The notes under the pieces: model-generated
What the model saw: only the letters and a program-made list of their open reading frames with translations
The model's database searches: none
What the model was told of the DNA's origin: nothing
Translations under genes and position numbers: made by a program
Shown here: piece by piece, positions 1 to 5,419 of the stretch
How positions within the stretch are numbered: position 1 is the first letter of the stretch
Layout: every line of letters starts with the position of its first letter
Assembly: GCA_964568345.1 (NCBI GenBank)
Contig: CAZMPG010000045.1
Location: 1-6,953 of the forward strand
DNA: 6,953 bases
Origin: UBA12088 sp964568345
GTDB taxonomy: Bacteria > Patescibacteriota > Minisyncoccia > Phycocordibacterales > UBA12088
Direction of reading: 5' to 3'

Positions 1-2
1 AA

Positions 3-263
3 ATGCCAGTACCAGAACTTGACACAAGTATTGATCTCGTGCCAATACCCGAGCTCTCAGAGGCAGAGCGCAGAGAAGCACTCGCGCTTATATGGGGAGA
101 TGCTGACACCACAAATGTCACACGGGAGCAGCTCCTCGTTGTGGCCCGGTTTCTCAACCGTGAAATAGTGAGGTTGATGAAGATTACCCAAGGGATCGCA
201 GACCGACTTGAAAAAGTAACGCGAAACGTGGGAGTCCAGGGAAGCGGGACATACGATATTTGA
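3..263 (+). CDS. Small unrecognised protein with a C-terminal coiled-coil-like helix, possibly 5'-truncated by the window edge
   Basis: The frame reads 86 residues from an ATG two bases inside the window to a TGA stop. I do not recognise the family. The first 20 residues are acidic and proline-containing, with two similar pieces (VPELD and PIPELS). Residues 44-76 form a clear amphipathic helix with L44, L51, L58, I65 and V72 spaced exactly seven apart and A48, I55, L69 and V76 at +4, as expected for a short coiled coil. There is no signal peptide, membrane segment or cysteine. No ribosome binding site can be judged because the upstream DNA is absent, so the true start may lie further left. 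The gene converges on leuA, with a palindromic terminator between them. The heptad pattern and a normal stop argue for a real gene, perhaps a small oligomerising protein; its function is unknown. Confidence 0.55.
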   Translation: MPVPELDTSIDLVPIPELSEAERREALALIWGDADTTNVTREQLLVVARFLNREIVRLMKITQGIADRLEKVTRNVGVQGSGTYDI

Positions 264-350
264 TAACGGGGCCTATTGTGGTAGAGACGAAAGGAACCCC
301 AGCCCCAGTTGACATGCTGTGCCACGGCTGGCGACGTGTGTGATTGTAGA
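264..350. other. Convergent intergenic spacer without recognisable genes
   Basis: No credible reading frame or RNA gene is visible here. A possible weak stem, CCAGCC (299-304) with GGCTGG (326-331), encloses a 21-nt loop. A TTGACA hexamer at 309-314 on the plus strand has no convincing -10 partner at normal spacing. The spacer is best read as the 3' untranslated region leading into the palindromic terminator. Confidence 0.4.
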
Positions 351-372
351 AAGCCCCGCATATGCGGGGCTT
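351..372. terminator. Perfect 22-bp palindrome, probable bidirectional terminator between the convergent genes
   Basis: The 22 bases are exactly self-complementary and can fold into a 9-bp GC-rich stem (AAGCCCCGC / GCGGGGCTT) with an ATAT loop. The element lies 87 nt past the stop of the left-hand gene and 7 nt past the leuA stop, where a shared terminator is expected. On the leuA strand the stem is followed by a short T-rich run (TTTCT, counting the stem end). On the plus strand the T-run is only TT, so termination is probably stronger for leuA. A perfect palindrome could also bind a dimeric protein, but the position favours termination. Confidence 0.7.
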
Positions 373-379
373 GGTGCGT

Positions 380-1903
380 TCAGTGACGCGAGCGCGCCCA
401 CCGATTGAGCGCATTCACGTATGCCTTGAGTGCGGCAATGGCAGTGCTCTCGTCAGCAGCGCTCCCCAGGTACTCCGTGTCTCCTAGCACGATGGTGAGC
501 GTCACCTGTGCGAGCGCATCAGATCCACGCCCAATCGCCTGGGCCTGGAACCGGCAAAGCTCTGCTTCAACCCCAAACCCCTGCTGTACACAGGTGAGAA
601 GCGTGTCGACTTCGCCGGCACATGAGGTGTGGGTGTGTTCTGCGAGAACACCATTGACACGTGTCACCACGCGCACCTCGGCGTGTCGTGTGCTATTCTG
701 AGCGGTGGTGGACACGCGCGCCTCGAGCACTTCGTACGGCCGATCGTGCGCTGCGGCACGGTCAGCTACGAGTGTGAGGAGGTCCTCCTCGTGCACGACC
801 CTTCGCTTTTCTGCCAAGACAAGGAACCGTCGGTATACCTCATCGAGGACCGTGTCGGCGAGGGTGTACCCGAGCTCGGCGAGGGCTGCCTGGAGCCCCG
901 CCCTCCCCGAACTCTGTGAGAGCACGAACCGCTCCTGGCCCGTTGCGCCGACGTCCTCTGGCCGTATGATCTCGTAGGTCTCCTTGGCTTTCGCGACGCC
1001 GTCCTGGTGGATACCCGACGCGTGGGAGAAGGCGTTTGTCCCGACGATCGCTTTGTTGGGCTGTATAGGATACCCCGTAGCCATCGCGACGAGCCGTGAG
1101 GTGCGTGCGAGGTGCTGCGCTACGATTGACGTCGCGAACGCATTGGGGTGCTGCACGCGGAGTGCCATGACGACCTCCTCGAGCGCCGCATTGCCCGCGC
1201 GCTCGCCAATGCCGTTTATCGTGCACTCAACCTGCCGAGCGCCCGCAAGCACACCAGCGAGCGAGTTTGCGGTCGCAAGCCCAAGGTCGTTGTGGCAGTG
1301 AACGGAAAATAGCACGTCGTCACGACGCCGAACATGCTCCATGACGTACCGTACCATGGTAGCGTACCTAATGGGGTCCATGATGCCCACGGTATCGGGA
1401 AGGTTGATGGTCGTTGCTCCTGCGGCGATGGCAACATTGACGGCTTCGATGAGGAAATCGGTGTCGCTCCTCCCCGCATCCTCCGCAGACCACTCGACAT
1501 CATCAACCAGCGTGCGTGCGTACCGCACGCTCTCCTCAATGAGCGCGAGCACCTCCCCGGGCCGTTTCCGCAACTTCTGCGCCATGTGGATAGGACTCGT
1601 CGCAAGGAATGTGTGAATCCGCGGGTGCCTGGCGCCAGACAGCGCTGCAGCAGCAGCAGCAATGTCCTCATTATGCGCTCGAGCGAGCGCGCAGATAATC
1701 GGCCTCTGCACCTCGCGCGCACTACGCGCAACAGCCTCGTATTCGGCCGGGGACGATATCGGGAAACCGGTCTCGATCACATCAACACCGAGCTCTTCGA
1801 GCGCGTGCGCGATGCGCACCTTGTCGTCGGGCTGCAGCGCGGCTCCAGGGGACTGTGCTCCATCACGGAGTGTCGTGTCGAATATGTACACCTGTTTATC
1901 CAT
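380..1903 (-). CDS. leuA: 2-isopropylmalate synthase (LeuA), first committed step of leucine biosynthesis
   Basis: The enzyme condenses acetyl-CoA with 2-oxoisovalerate to give 2-isopropylmalate in the cytosol. The 507-residue protein has the usual bacterial LeuA length. The catalytic TIM barrel shows FDTTLRDG (8-15), VHCHNDLGLAT (201-211) and INGIGERAGN (229-238). The expected divalent-metal ligands D14, H202, H204 and N238 are all present. The linker motif GTNAFSHASGIHQDG (288-302) is intact. Residues from about 385 onward form the LeuA regulatory domain, with GRGSDALAQVTL and AYVNALNR recognisable, so leucine feedback inhibition is likely. The usual glycine-rich GNGPVDA segment reads CAGEVDT (428-434) instead, which may alter it. 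I chose the ATG at 1903 because AGGAGG lies 5 nt upstream; an in-frame GTG at 1909 overlaps that site. A GCA repeat (1647-1661 on the plus strand) lies in the polyalanine stretch at residues 82-87. Homocitrate or citramalate synthase is less likely given the barrel motifs. No leuB, leuC or leuD is in view. Confidence 0.93.
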   Translation of the reverse strand: MDKQVYIFDTTLRDGAQSPGAALQPDDKVRIAHALEELGVDVIETGFPISSPAEYEAVARSAREVQRPIICALARAHNEDIAAAAAALSGARHPRIHTFLATSPIHMAQKLRKRPGEVLALIEESVRYARTLVDDVEWSAEDAGRSDTDFLIEAVNVAIAAGATTINLPDTVGIMDPIRYATMVRYVMEHVRRRDDVLFSVHCHNDLGLATANSLAGVLAGARQVECTINGIGERAGNAALEEVVMALRVQHPNAFATSIVAQHLARTSRLVAMATGYPIQPNKAIVGTNAFSHASGIHQDGVAKAKETYEIIRPEDVGATGQERFVLSQSSGRAGLQAALAELGYTLADTVLDEVYRRFLVLAEKRRVVHEEDLLTLVADRAAAHDRPYEVLEARVSTTAQNSTRHAEVRVVTRVNGVLAEHTHTSCAGEVDTLLTCVQQGFGVEAELCRFQAQAIGRGSDALAQVTLTIVLGDTEYLGSAADESTAIAALKAYVNALNRWARSRH

Positions 1904-1908
1904 ACCCA

Positions 1909-1914
1909 CCTCCT
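1909..1914 (-). promoter_or_regulatory. Strong ribosome binding site that fixes the leuA start
   Basis: The minus strand reads AGGAGG, then TGGGT, then ATG: a near-ideal Shine-Dalgarno sequence with 5-nt spacing to the ATG at 1903. The in-frame GTG at 1909-1907 overlaps this site and so cannot be its start codon. Confidence 0.85.
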
Positions 1915-1926
1915 CAGGGGGTTGTC

Positions 1927-1970
1927 AAAGAACACAAAAGAACACAAGCCATCTTGTGGAGGGCTTGTGT
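1927..1970 (-). terminator. Terminator-like hairpin in the leuA leader, candidate transcription attenuator
   Basis: On the minus strand ACACAAGCC (1970-1962) pairs perfectly with GGCTTGTGT (1950-1942) across an 11-nt loop. The U-rich tract TCTTTTGTGTTCTTT (1941-1927) follows directly. This is the shape of an intrinsic terminator, and it lies 13 nt upstream of the leuA Shine-Dalgarno sequence. The loop carries CACAAG, which can instead pair with the CTTGTG of the 3' arm around a 4-nt loop, so at least two mutually exclusive folds exist. It could end transcription of the upstream operon, attenuate leuA, or both. The fold is directly visible; regulation is inference. Confidence 0.55.
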
Positions 1971-1981
1971 GTGAGAGCGAT

Positions 1982-2056
1982 TTAGTACGTACCCACAGGC
2001 AAAACCTCCACGGAGGGTCGGGTCAGGCGCAGGAGCTCGTACGTGCTGCGGATCAT
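1982..2056 (-). CDS. Possible 24-residue leader peptide upstream of leuA (speculative)
   Basis: A short frame runs from ATG at 2056 to TAA at 1984-1982 and encodes 24 residues. Four are leucine, three of them in the cluster ELLRL, and three are valine. It ends 11 nt before the terminator-like hairpin, which is the arrangement of a ribosome-controlled attenuator. Classical leu leaders carry a longer uninterrupted leucine run, so the match is imperfect. A purine stretch AGGA sits only 2 nt from the ATG, too close for a good ribosome binding site. If the promoter at 2063-2090 is real, transcription would start almost at this ATG and translation would be leaderless. It may be a chance open frame. 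Confidence 0.25.
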   Translation of the reverse strand: MIRSTYELLRLTRPSVEVLPVGTY

Positions 2057-2060
2057 ATTC

Positions 2061-2873
2061 CTACTCTAGCACCGTGCTGGTCGCGGTCAAGTCGCTCGCC
2101 GGTGGCGTCGTCGTGGCATGCTGTACCGGGCACGCCCCCATAAGCGGCACACTCACGATACGGTGCACGGTAAAATCCTGCGCTGAGGAGGATCCGGAAA
2201 GGACGACGAATGGCGTGCCCGAAGCCCCCTGTCGTTCGACGAGGACTGCCCGCACCGCTGCACTTGAGCCCTGTGCCTCATTGAGCGTGTACGTCACCCC
2301 ATCGCACCCGGCCACCATAACGGTGCTACTGCCCTCCTCTAGAGTCCCAAAAACCAGCACGTCGCCGTGTGCGAGGTCTATGGGGACGAGCCGCATCCCG
2401 ACGAGCGACGCGTACTGCTCACGTACCCCGCCTGCCGTGGCATCTGCCGCCTGGTACACGACGCGCACGACACCCTGCGCCACCTCGAGGAGCTGCGGTG
2501 CCTCGCGGAGGGGGAACCCTTCGGTACCCACGTAGCCATCGGCACTCTGGAGTGCTGCAGCGATGTACACGCGCTCTCCACCGGGTGCGTGGCGCACGAT
2601 AGCAACAGCAGCATCCGGTACGCCATCCGCATTGAGGTCGCCGTACACGGGCTCCTGCGCGACCTCATAGGAGCCGATGCGTGGCGACGAAGTGCCGCGA
2701 GTGAGCTCGACCTCGATGCCGTCCAGGAGGTACGATGCGTCGCGTGGCGAATCGGGGAGAAGCAGAGAAGCGCTGTGTTCCGGCACCACGCTTTCTGGTG
2801 TACGTACCAAACGCACACCGAGAGCGAGGAGCGCCGCAAAGAGTACGAGGGCGATGGAGATGCGAAGCCACAT
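2061..2873 (-). CDS. Membrane-anchored secreted protein with a single FG-GAP/VCBS-like calcium-loop motif
   Basis: The 270-residue protein begins MWLR, followed by a hydrophobic helix at about residues 5-21. There is no lipobox cysteine, so an uncleaved signal anchor with an external C-terminal part is likely. Residues 79-87 read DLNADGVPD, an EF-hand-like D-x-N-x-D-G-x-x-D loop as in FG-GAP/VCBS repeats; it is followed by strand-like segments (VYIAAAL, then GVVRVVYQ). From memory this central block resembles a protein common in Patescibacteria; the molecular function is unknown. Two cysteines, C190 and C248, could form a disulfide. The C-terminal 20 residues are Thr/Ser/Pro-rich. The start is uncertain: ATG at 2873 is preferred because it places the hydrophobic helix at the N-terminus, but its ribosome site (GGTGG) is weak, and the frame stays open to a TTG at 2933. 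It lies 71 nt after the acyltransferase and probably shares its transcript. Confidence 0.75.
   Translation of the reverse strand: MWLRISIALVLFAALLALGVRLVRTPESVVPEHSASLLLPDSPRDASYLLDGIEVELTRGTSSPRIGSYEVAQEPVYGDLNADGVPDAAVAIVRHAPGGERVYIAAALQSADGYVGTEGFPLREAPQLLEVAQGVVRVVYQAADATAGGVREQYASLVGMRLVPIDLAHGDVLVFGTLEEGSSTVMVAGCDGVTYTLNEAQGSSAAVRAVLVERQGASGTPFVVLSGSSSAQDFTVHRIVSVPLMGACPVQHATTTPPASDLTATSTVLE
2063..2090 (-). promoter_or_regulatory. Candidate sigma70-type promoter for leuA
   Basis: On the minus strand a TTGACC box (2090-2085, 5 of 6 consensus) is followed after 16 nt by TAGAGT (2068-2063, 4 of 6). Initiation would be expected near 2056, giving leuA an untranslated leader of about 150 nt that contains the terminator-like hairpin. 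The site lies inside the last codons of the upstream gene. Hexamer matches of this quality occur by chance, so this is a suggestion supported mainly by its position. Confidence 0.35.
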
Positions 2874-2944
2874 ACCACCAGAGCACACGCCGTGCTTCAC
2901 ACCAGTAAACCACGCAGCCCGGCACACGTACAAGGGCCAGTACG
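2874..2944 (-). other. Short spacer between acyltransferase and anchored protein
   Basis: This 71-nt gap holds no terminator-like hairpin that I can see. The only promoter-like pair is TTGTAC (2933-2928) and TTTACT (2909-2904), 18 nt apart and poor. Read-through from the upstream genes is the simplest expectation. Confidence 0.3.
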
Positions 2945-3799
2945 CTACTCCCCCGCACGTGACACAAACCGCTCACCATCCGCACGCATCACCCGCGCAC
3001 CTGCTCCAACAAACCGCGCGAGTGCACGGTATAGCGGGGCATATCGCTGCCACCACGTACCGCGTGTCGAATGCTGCGTCTCTTTTGCCTCGTACGCGGT
3101 GCGTACCTCCTCCCGCATGCGGTTGATCTCACCGGCAACCAGCTCCGCCGCAGCCGGGAAGTCGGGACGTTCGTGCATGAGGGGAAAGAGCTCCGCATAC
3201 GTGAGCGGCGCACCGTAGTGGATCACGACCCGTCGCCTTCTGAAAAGAGTGCGTCGTGGGGAGAATCCGTACGTCCCCCACACGACGACCGGTACGACGG
3301 GCGATCCGGTTGCCCATGCAAGGTACCCGGTACCACCATGGCTTTTGACCGGTTCATCGGGAGAGTGCTGCATGCCGCCGGTGAAGACGAGCACGGTGCC
3401 GCCCGAGGTCCCAATAGCCACGTGCGGCGCAAGCGCTGTTGCATAGTCATGCGTCCCCTTCACTGCAGGGTATGCACCGAGGGAGCAGAAGAGCGCATCG
3501 GAGTATGCGAAGCGGCGCCACCCCTGCCACTCGTAGTCACGCTTCGTCCGCGCAACGACAAAAAGGGGGGCGTGCCGCGAGAAGAGGGGTAGCACCGTCC
3601 GTAACAAAATCGCATCCAAATCACCGAGGTGATTGGATGCGAAAATGAGTGCGTGGGGGAGTGTGGCGAGCTTCTCCATCCCCTCTACCTCCACCCTGCA
3701 GAACATCGTGGTGAAGGCTTTCATGAAGAGCCATGCGACCATTTGCCCATACCGGGCGAGAAGGAAGCGTGATCGTGGGAAGGAGGTTACGTAGTTCAT
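2945..3799 (-). CDS. PlsC-like 1-acylglycerol-3-phosphate acyltransferase family protein with an altered motif III
   Basis: This 284-residue protein belongs to the lysophospholipid acyltransferase fold, whose members transfer acyl chains to glycerol-phosphate or related acceptors at the inner membrane face. Motif I is intact: SNHLGDLD (55-62) gives the H-x4-D catalytic pair H57 and D62. Motif II is GAYPAVK (108-114), with Lys where PlsC usually has Arg. Motif III, usually FPEGTRS, reads FTGGMQH (139-145), so the conserved Glu and Arg are replaced by Gly and Gln. Motif IV is recognisable as PVVPVVVWGTY (167-177). A hydrophobic stretch near residues 20-33 may contact the membrane. The chosen ATG (3799) overlaps the preceding TGA as ATGA. 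No Shine-Dalgarno sequence is visible, so translational coupling is likely. An in-frame GTG at 3853 also lacks a ribosome site. Substrate cannot be stated, and activity is uncertain because of motif III. Confidence 0.82.
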   Translation of the reverse strand: MNYVTSFPRSRFLLARYGQMVAWLFMKAFTTMFCRVEVEGMEKLATLPHALIFASNHLGDLDAILLRTVLPLFSRHAPLFVVARTKRDYEWQGWRRFAYSDALFCSLGAYPAVKGTHDYATALAPHVAIGTSGGTVLVFTGGMQHSPDEPVKSHGGTGYLAWATGSPVVPVVVWGTYGFSPRRTLFRRRRVVIHYGAPLTYAELFPLMHERPDFPAAAELVAGEINRMREEVRTAYEAKETQHSTRGTWWQRYAPLYRALARFVGAGARVMRADGERFVSRAGE

Positions 3800-4356
3800 G
3801 AGCGGACGAAGAGCGGAATGCTCATGAGCGGTGCGACGATCCACGCCGCCCACGCAGCAGGCGCTGCGACAAGGGTGTCAATGAGGGAGGAGAAGTCGTG
3901 GATACGCTCGATACCAACAACGTGGTAGAGAGCCGCTACACAGAGTCCCACGGCGCCGAGCGAGAGCACCACGATTTCAACGAGCCGCCAAAAACCGCTC
4001 GCGGGATACATGCTATGGATGTAGTTTTGTATGATAAAAAAAACGGCCACCCACGTGACCAAGAACACAACCATCGGCTCGAGCACACCCCCCATGGAAC
4101 CACCGAGTCGTCCGTAGAAGGGGCACTCCCCCGTCACCACCACCGCCGGGTAGAGTGCAAGGAGGAGCGCGAGGAGCGTGTCTTTCCCCTTAGTGAGGCC
4201 GAGCGCCACACACAGCGTGAGCGCACCCCCGAGGAGGAGCACGTCCGACGAGAGCGAGCCAATAGCCTCGAGCACACGACCACCGCCAGCGTCAAGCATA
4301 GCGCGAGTATACGTGTCGCCCATACCTGCCGTCAAGCAGCTACACCCCCTCTTCAC
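3796..4356 (-). CDS. Small multi-pass membrane protein of unknown function
   Basis: The product has 186 residues with about five hydrophobic segments, near 37-54, 59-75, 92-111, 126-148 and 163-184. Most of the protein is therefore membrane-embedded. Cys78 and Pro79 sit in the glycine-rich loop between the second and third segments, and a charged stretch (GIERIHDF) precedes the last one. I recognise no catalytic motif and do not assign a family. The GTG start at 4356 has GAGG at 6-nt spacing and overlaps the dnaJ end by 17 nt; an ATG at 4323 (residue 12) is the alternative but has no well-spaced ribosome site. The stop overlaps the acyltransferase start as ATGA. This position, coupled on both sides, suggests co-production with the chaperones and the acyltransferase, but says nothing definite about its job. 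Confidence 0.7.
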   Translation of the reverse strand: MKRGCSCLTAGMGDTYTRAMLDAGGGRVLEAIGSLSSDVLLLGGALTLCVALGLTKGKDTLLALLLALYPAVVVTGECPFYGRLGGSMGGVLEPMVVFLVTWVAVFFIIQNYIHSMYPASGFWRLVEIVVLSLGAVGLCVAALYHVVGIERIHDFSSLIDTLVAAPAAWAAWIVAPLMSIPLFVRS

Positions 4357-5416
4357 GGAGTGCCTCGATTGCCGCTTTCGCTTTCTTCGAGAGCTTGGTA
4401 GGCAGAGGTATGTCTACGACAAGGTAGAGATCGCCACGTGCGCCGTTGCGCTGCGGCACCCCCTTCCCCTTGATGCGGAGCCGCTCACCAAAGGCAACCC
4501 CAACAGGCACCTTGACCGACACGGTGCCATCGAGCGTCTCTAGGGGATAGGTAGCACCAAGCAGAGCATCGGTGAGCTTCACGGGCAGCTGCATGATGAT
4601 GTTAGCACCCTCCTTGCGGAAACGCTGGTCCGCCTTGACATGCACCTTGACATAGAGGTCGCCCGAGACACCTCCCGGCACCGCTTCTCCGCCCCCGGTC
4701 ATGCGCACCATCTCACCATTCTCTATCCCCGCAGGTACTGCAATGGCGACCTCCTCCTGGCGCCGCGTGACGCCAGCACCCGCACAGGTACCGCACCGAA
4801 CCTTCGGCATCTTACCCCGTCCATGACAGCTCTCGCACACGTGTGACGACGCAAAGCTCCCGAACATAGTATGCTTCGTCTCATGCACTTTCCCTGCACC
4901 GTTACAGGTCGTACACGATACCATCTCTGTTCCCTGCTTTGCACCGGTGCCACTGCACTCAGGGCACGTGCCCACTTTCGCGAGGAGCACGCGCCGCTCA
5001 ACGCCGAAAACCGACTCCTTGAAAGAAAGCTCGATGTCGATGGATATGTCCCGACCACGGCGCCCCCGCGCCCTCCCCCCGCCGAAGAGGTCGCCGAAGA
5101 GGTCGCCTAGGTCAAACTCAACGCCGCCTTGCCCCCCAAAACCCCCGCGAGCAAAGTTGGAGAAATCAAACCCGCCAAAGTCGAAACCACCTTCCTGCTG
5201 CGCGCCACTAAACGTCTTACCGTATGCATCGTACTCCGCGCGTTTCTTGTCGTCACCGAGCACGCTATACGCTTCGCCTATTTCCTTGAAGCGCGCCTCA
5301 TCTCCGCCCGCTTTGTCAGGGTGGTATTGGTGCGCGAGCTTTCGGAATGCCTTTTTGATGTCGTCCTTCGAGGCACCCTTCTCGACGCCAAGTATTGTGT
5401 AGTAATCTTTGCTCAT
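4340..5416 (-). CDS. dnaJ: Class A (type I) J-domain co-chaperone DnaJ
   Basis: DnaJ delivers unfolded clients to DnaK and stimulates its ATPase in the cytosol. The 358-residue protein has all class A parts. The J domain (1-65) carries HPD at 32-34. The Gly/Phe-rich linker (about 69-122) contains repeated GGFDF/GGF pieces. The zinc domain has four complete CxxCxGxG repeats, with cysteines at 151/154, 168/171, 194/197 and 208/211. The beta-rich substrate-binding domain follows from about residue 217 and includes the conserved ALLGATYPLETLDG (284-297). It is slightly shorter than the E. coli protein (376 residues), mainly at the C-terminus. The ATG at 5416 has GGAG 6 nt upstream, placed across the dnaK stop, so the two genes are almost certainly co-transcribed and probably translationally coupled. 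Intact key residues indicate a functional protein. Confidence 0.97.
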   Translation of the reverse strand: MSKDYYTILGVEKGASKDDIKKAFRKLAHQYHPDKAGGDEARFKEIGEAYSVLGDDKKRAEYDAYGKTFSGAQQEGGFDFGGFDFSNFARGGFGGQGGVEFDLGDLFGDLFGGGRARGRRGRDISIDIELSFKESVFGVERRVLLAKVGTCPECSGTGAKQGTEMVSCTTCNGAGKVHETKHTMFGSFASSHVCESCHGRGKMPKVRCGTCAGAGVTRRQEEVAIAVPAGIENGEMVRMTGGGEAVPGGVSGDLYVKVHVKADQRFRKEGANIIMQLPVKLTDALLGATYPLETLDGTVSVKVPVGVAFGERLRIKGKGVPQRNGARGDLYLVVDIPLPTKLSKKAKAAIEALREEGV

Positions 5417-5419
5417 TGC

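Noticed and set aside
184..414. Minus-strand frame over the intergenic spacer and the end of the left-hand gene
   Set aside because: It crosses the palindromic terminator and overlaps the coding end of the plus-strand gene and the leuA 3' end. It has no ribosome site and no recognisable features.
1647..1661. Five GCA trinucleotide repeats, considered as a phase-variation tract
   Set aside because: A unit of three keeps the leuA frame and only changes the length of an alanine run at residues 82-87. An on/off switch is therefore not expected.
1923..1928. A perfect TTGACA hexamer on the minus strand just before leuA, a possible -35 box
   Set aside because: At 17-18 nt spacing the -10 position would fall on the leuA start codon (GTATGG/TATGGA, a poor match). 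The transcript would then lack the strong ribosome site, so it cannot be the main leuA promoter.
2005..2016. CCTCC/GGAGG inverted repeat followed by TTTT on the minus strand, considered as a terminator
   Set aside because: The stem is at most 5 bp with a 2-nt loop, or 4 bp with a 4-nt loop, too weak for an intrinsic terminator. The 9-bp hairpin at 1942-1970 is a much better candidate.
1334..2143. Long open frame on the plus strand opposite leuA (269 codons)
   Set aside because: It lies antisense to a clear LeuA with all catalytic motifs. It has no recognisable domain, and its length is explained by the GC-rich codon use of the opposite gene.
2904..2933. TTGTAC/TTTACT promoter-like pair before the anchored-protein gene
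   Set aside because: Only 3 of 6 and 4 of 6 consensus matches at 18-nt spacing. Read-through from the upstream genes explains expression as well.
2367..3218. Long plus-strand frame spanning the anchored-protein and acyltransferase genes
   Set aside because: It crosses two genes on the other strand and their spacer, and its Arg/His/Ser-rich composition is typical of an antisense shadow.
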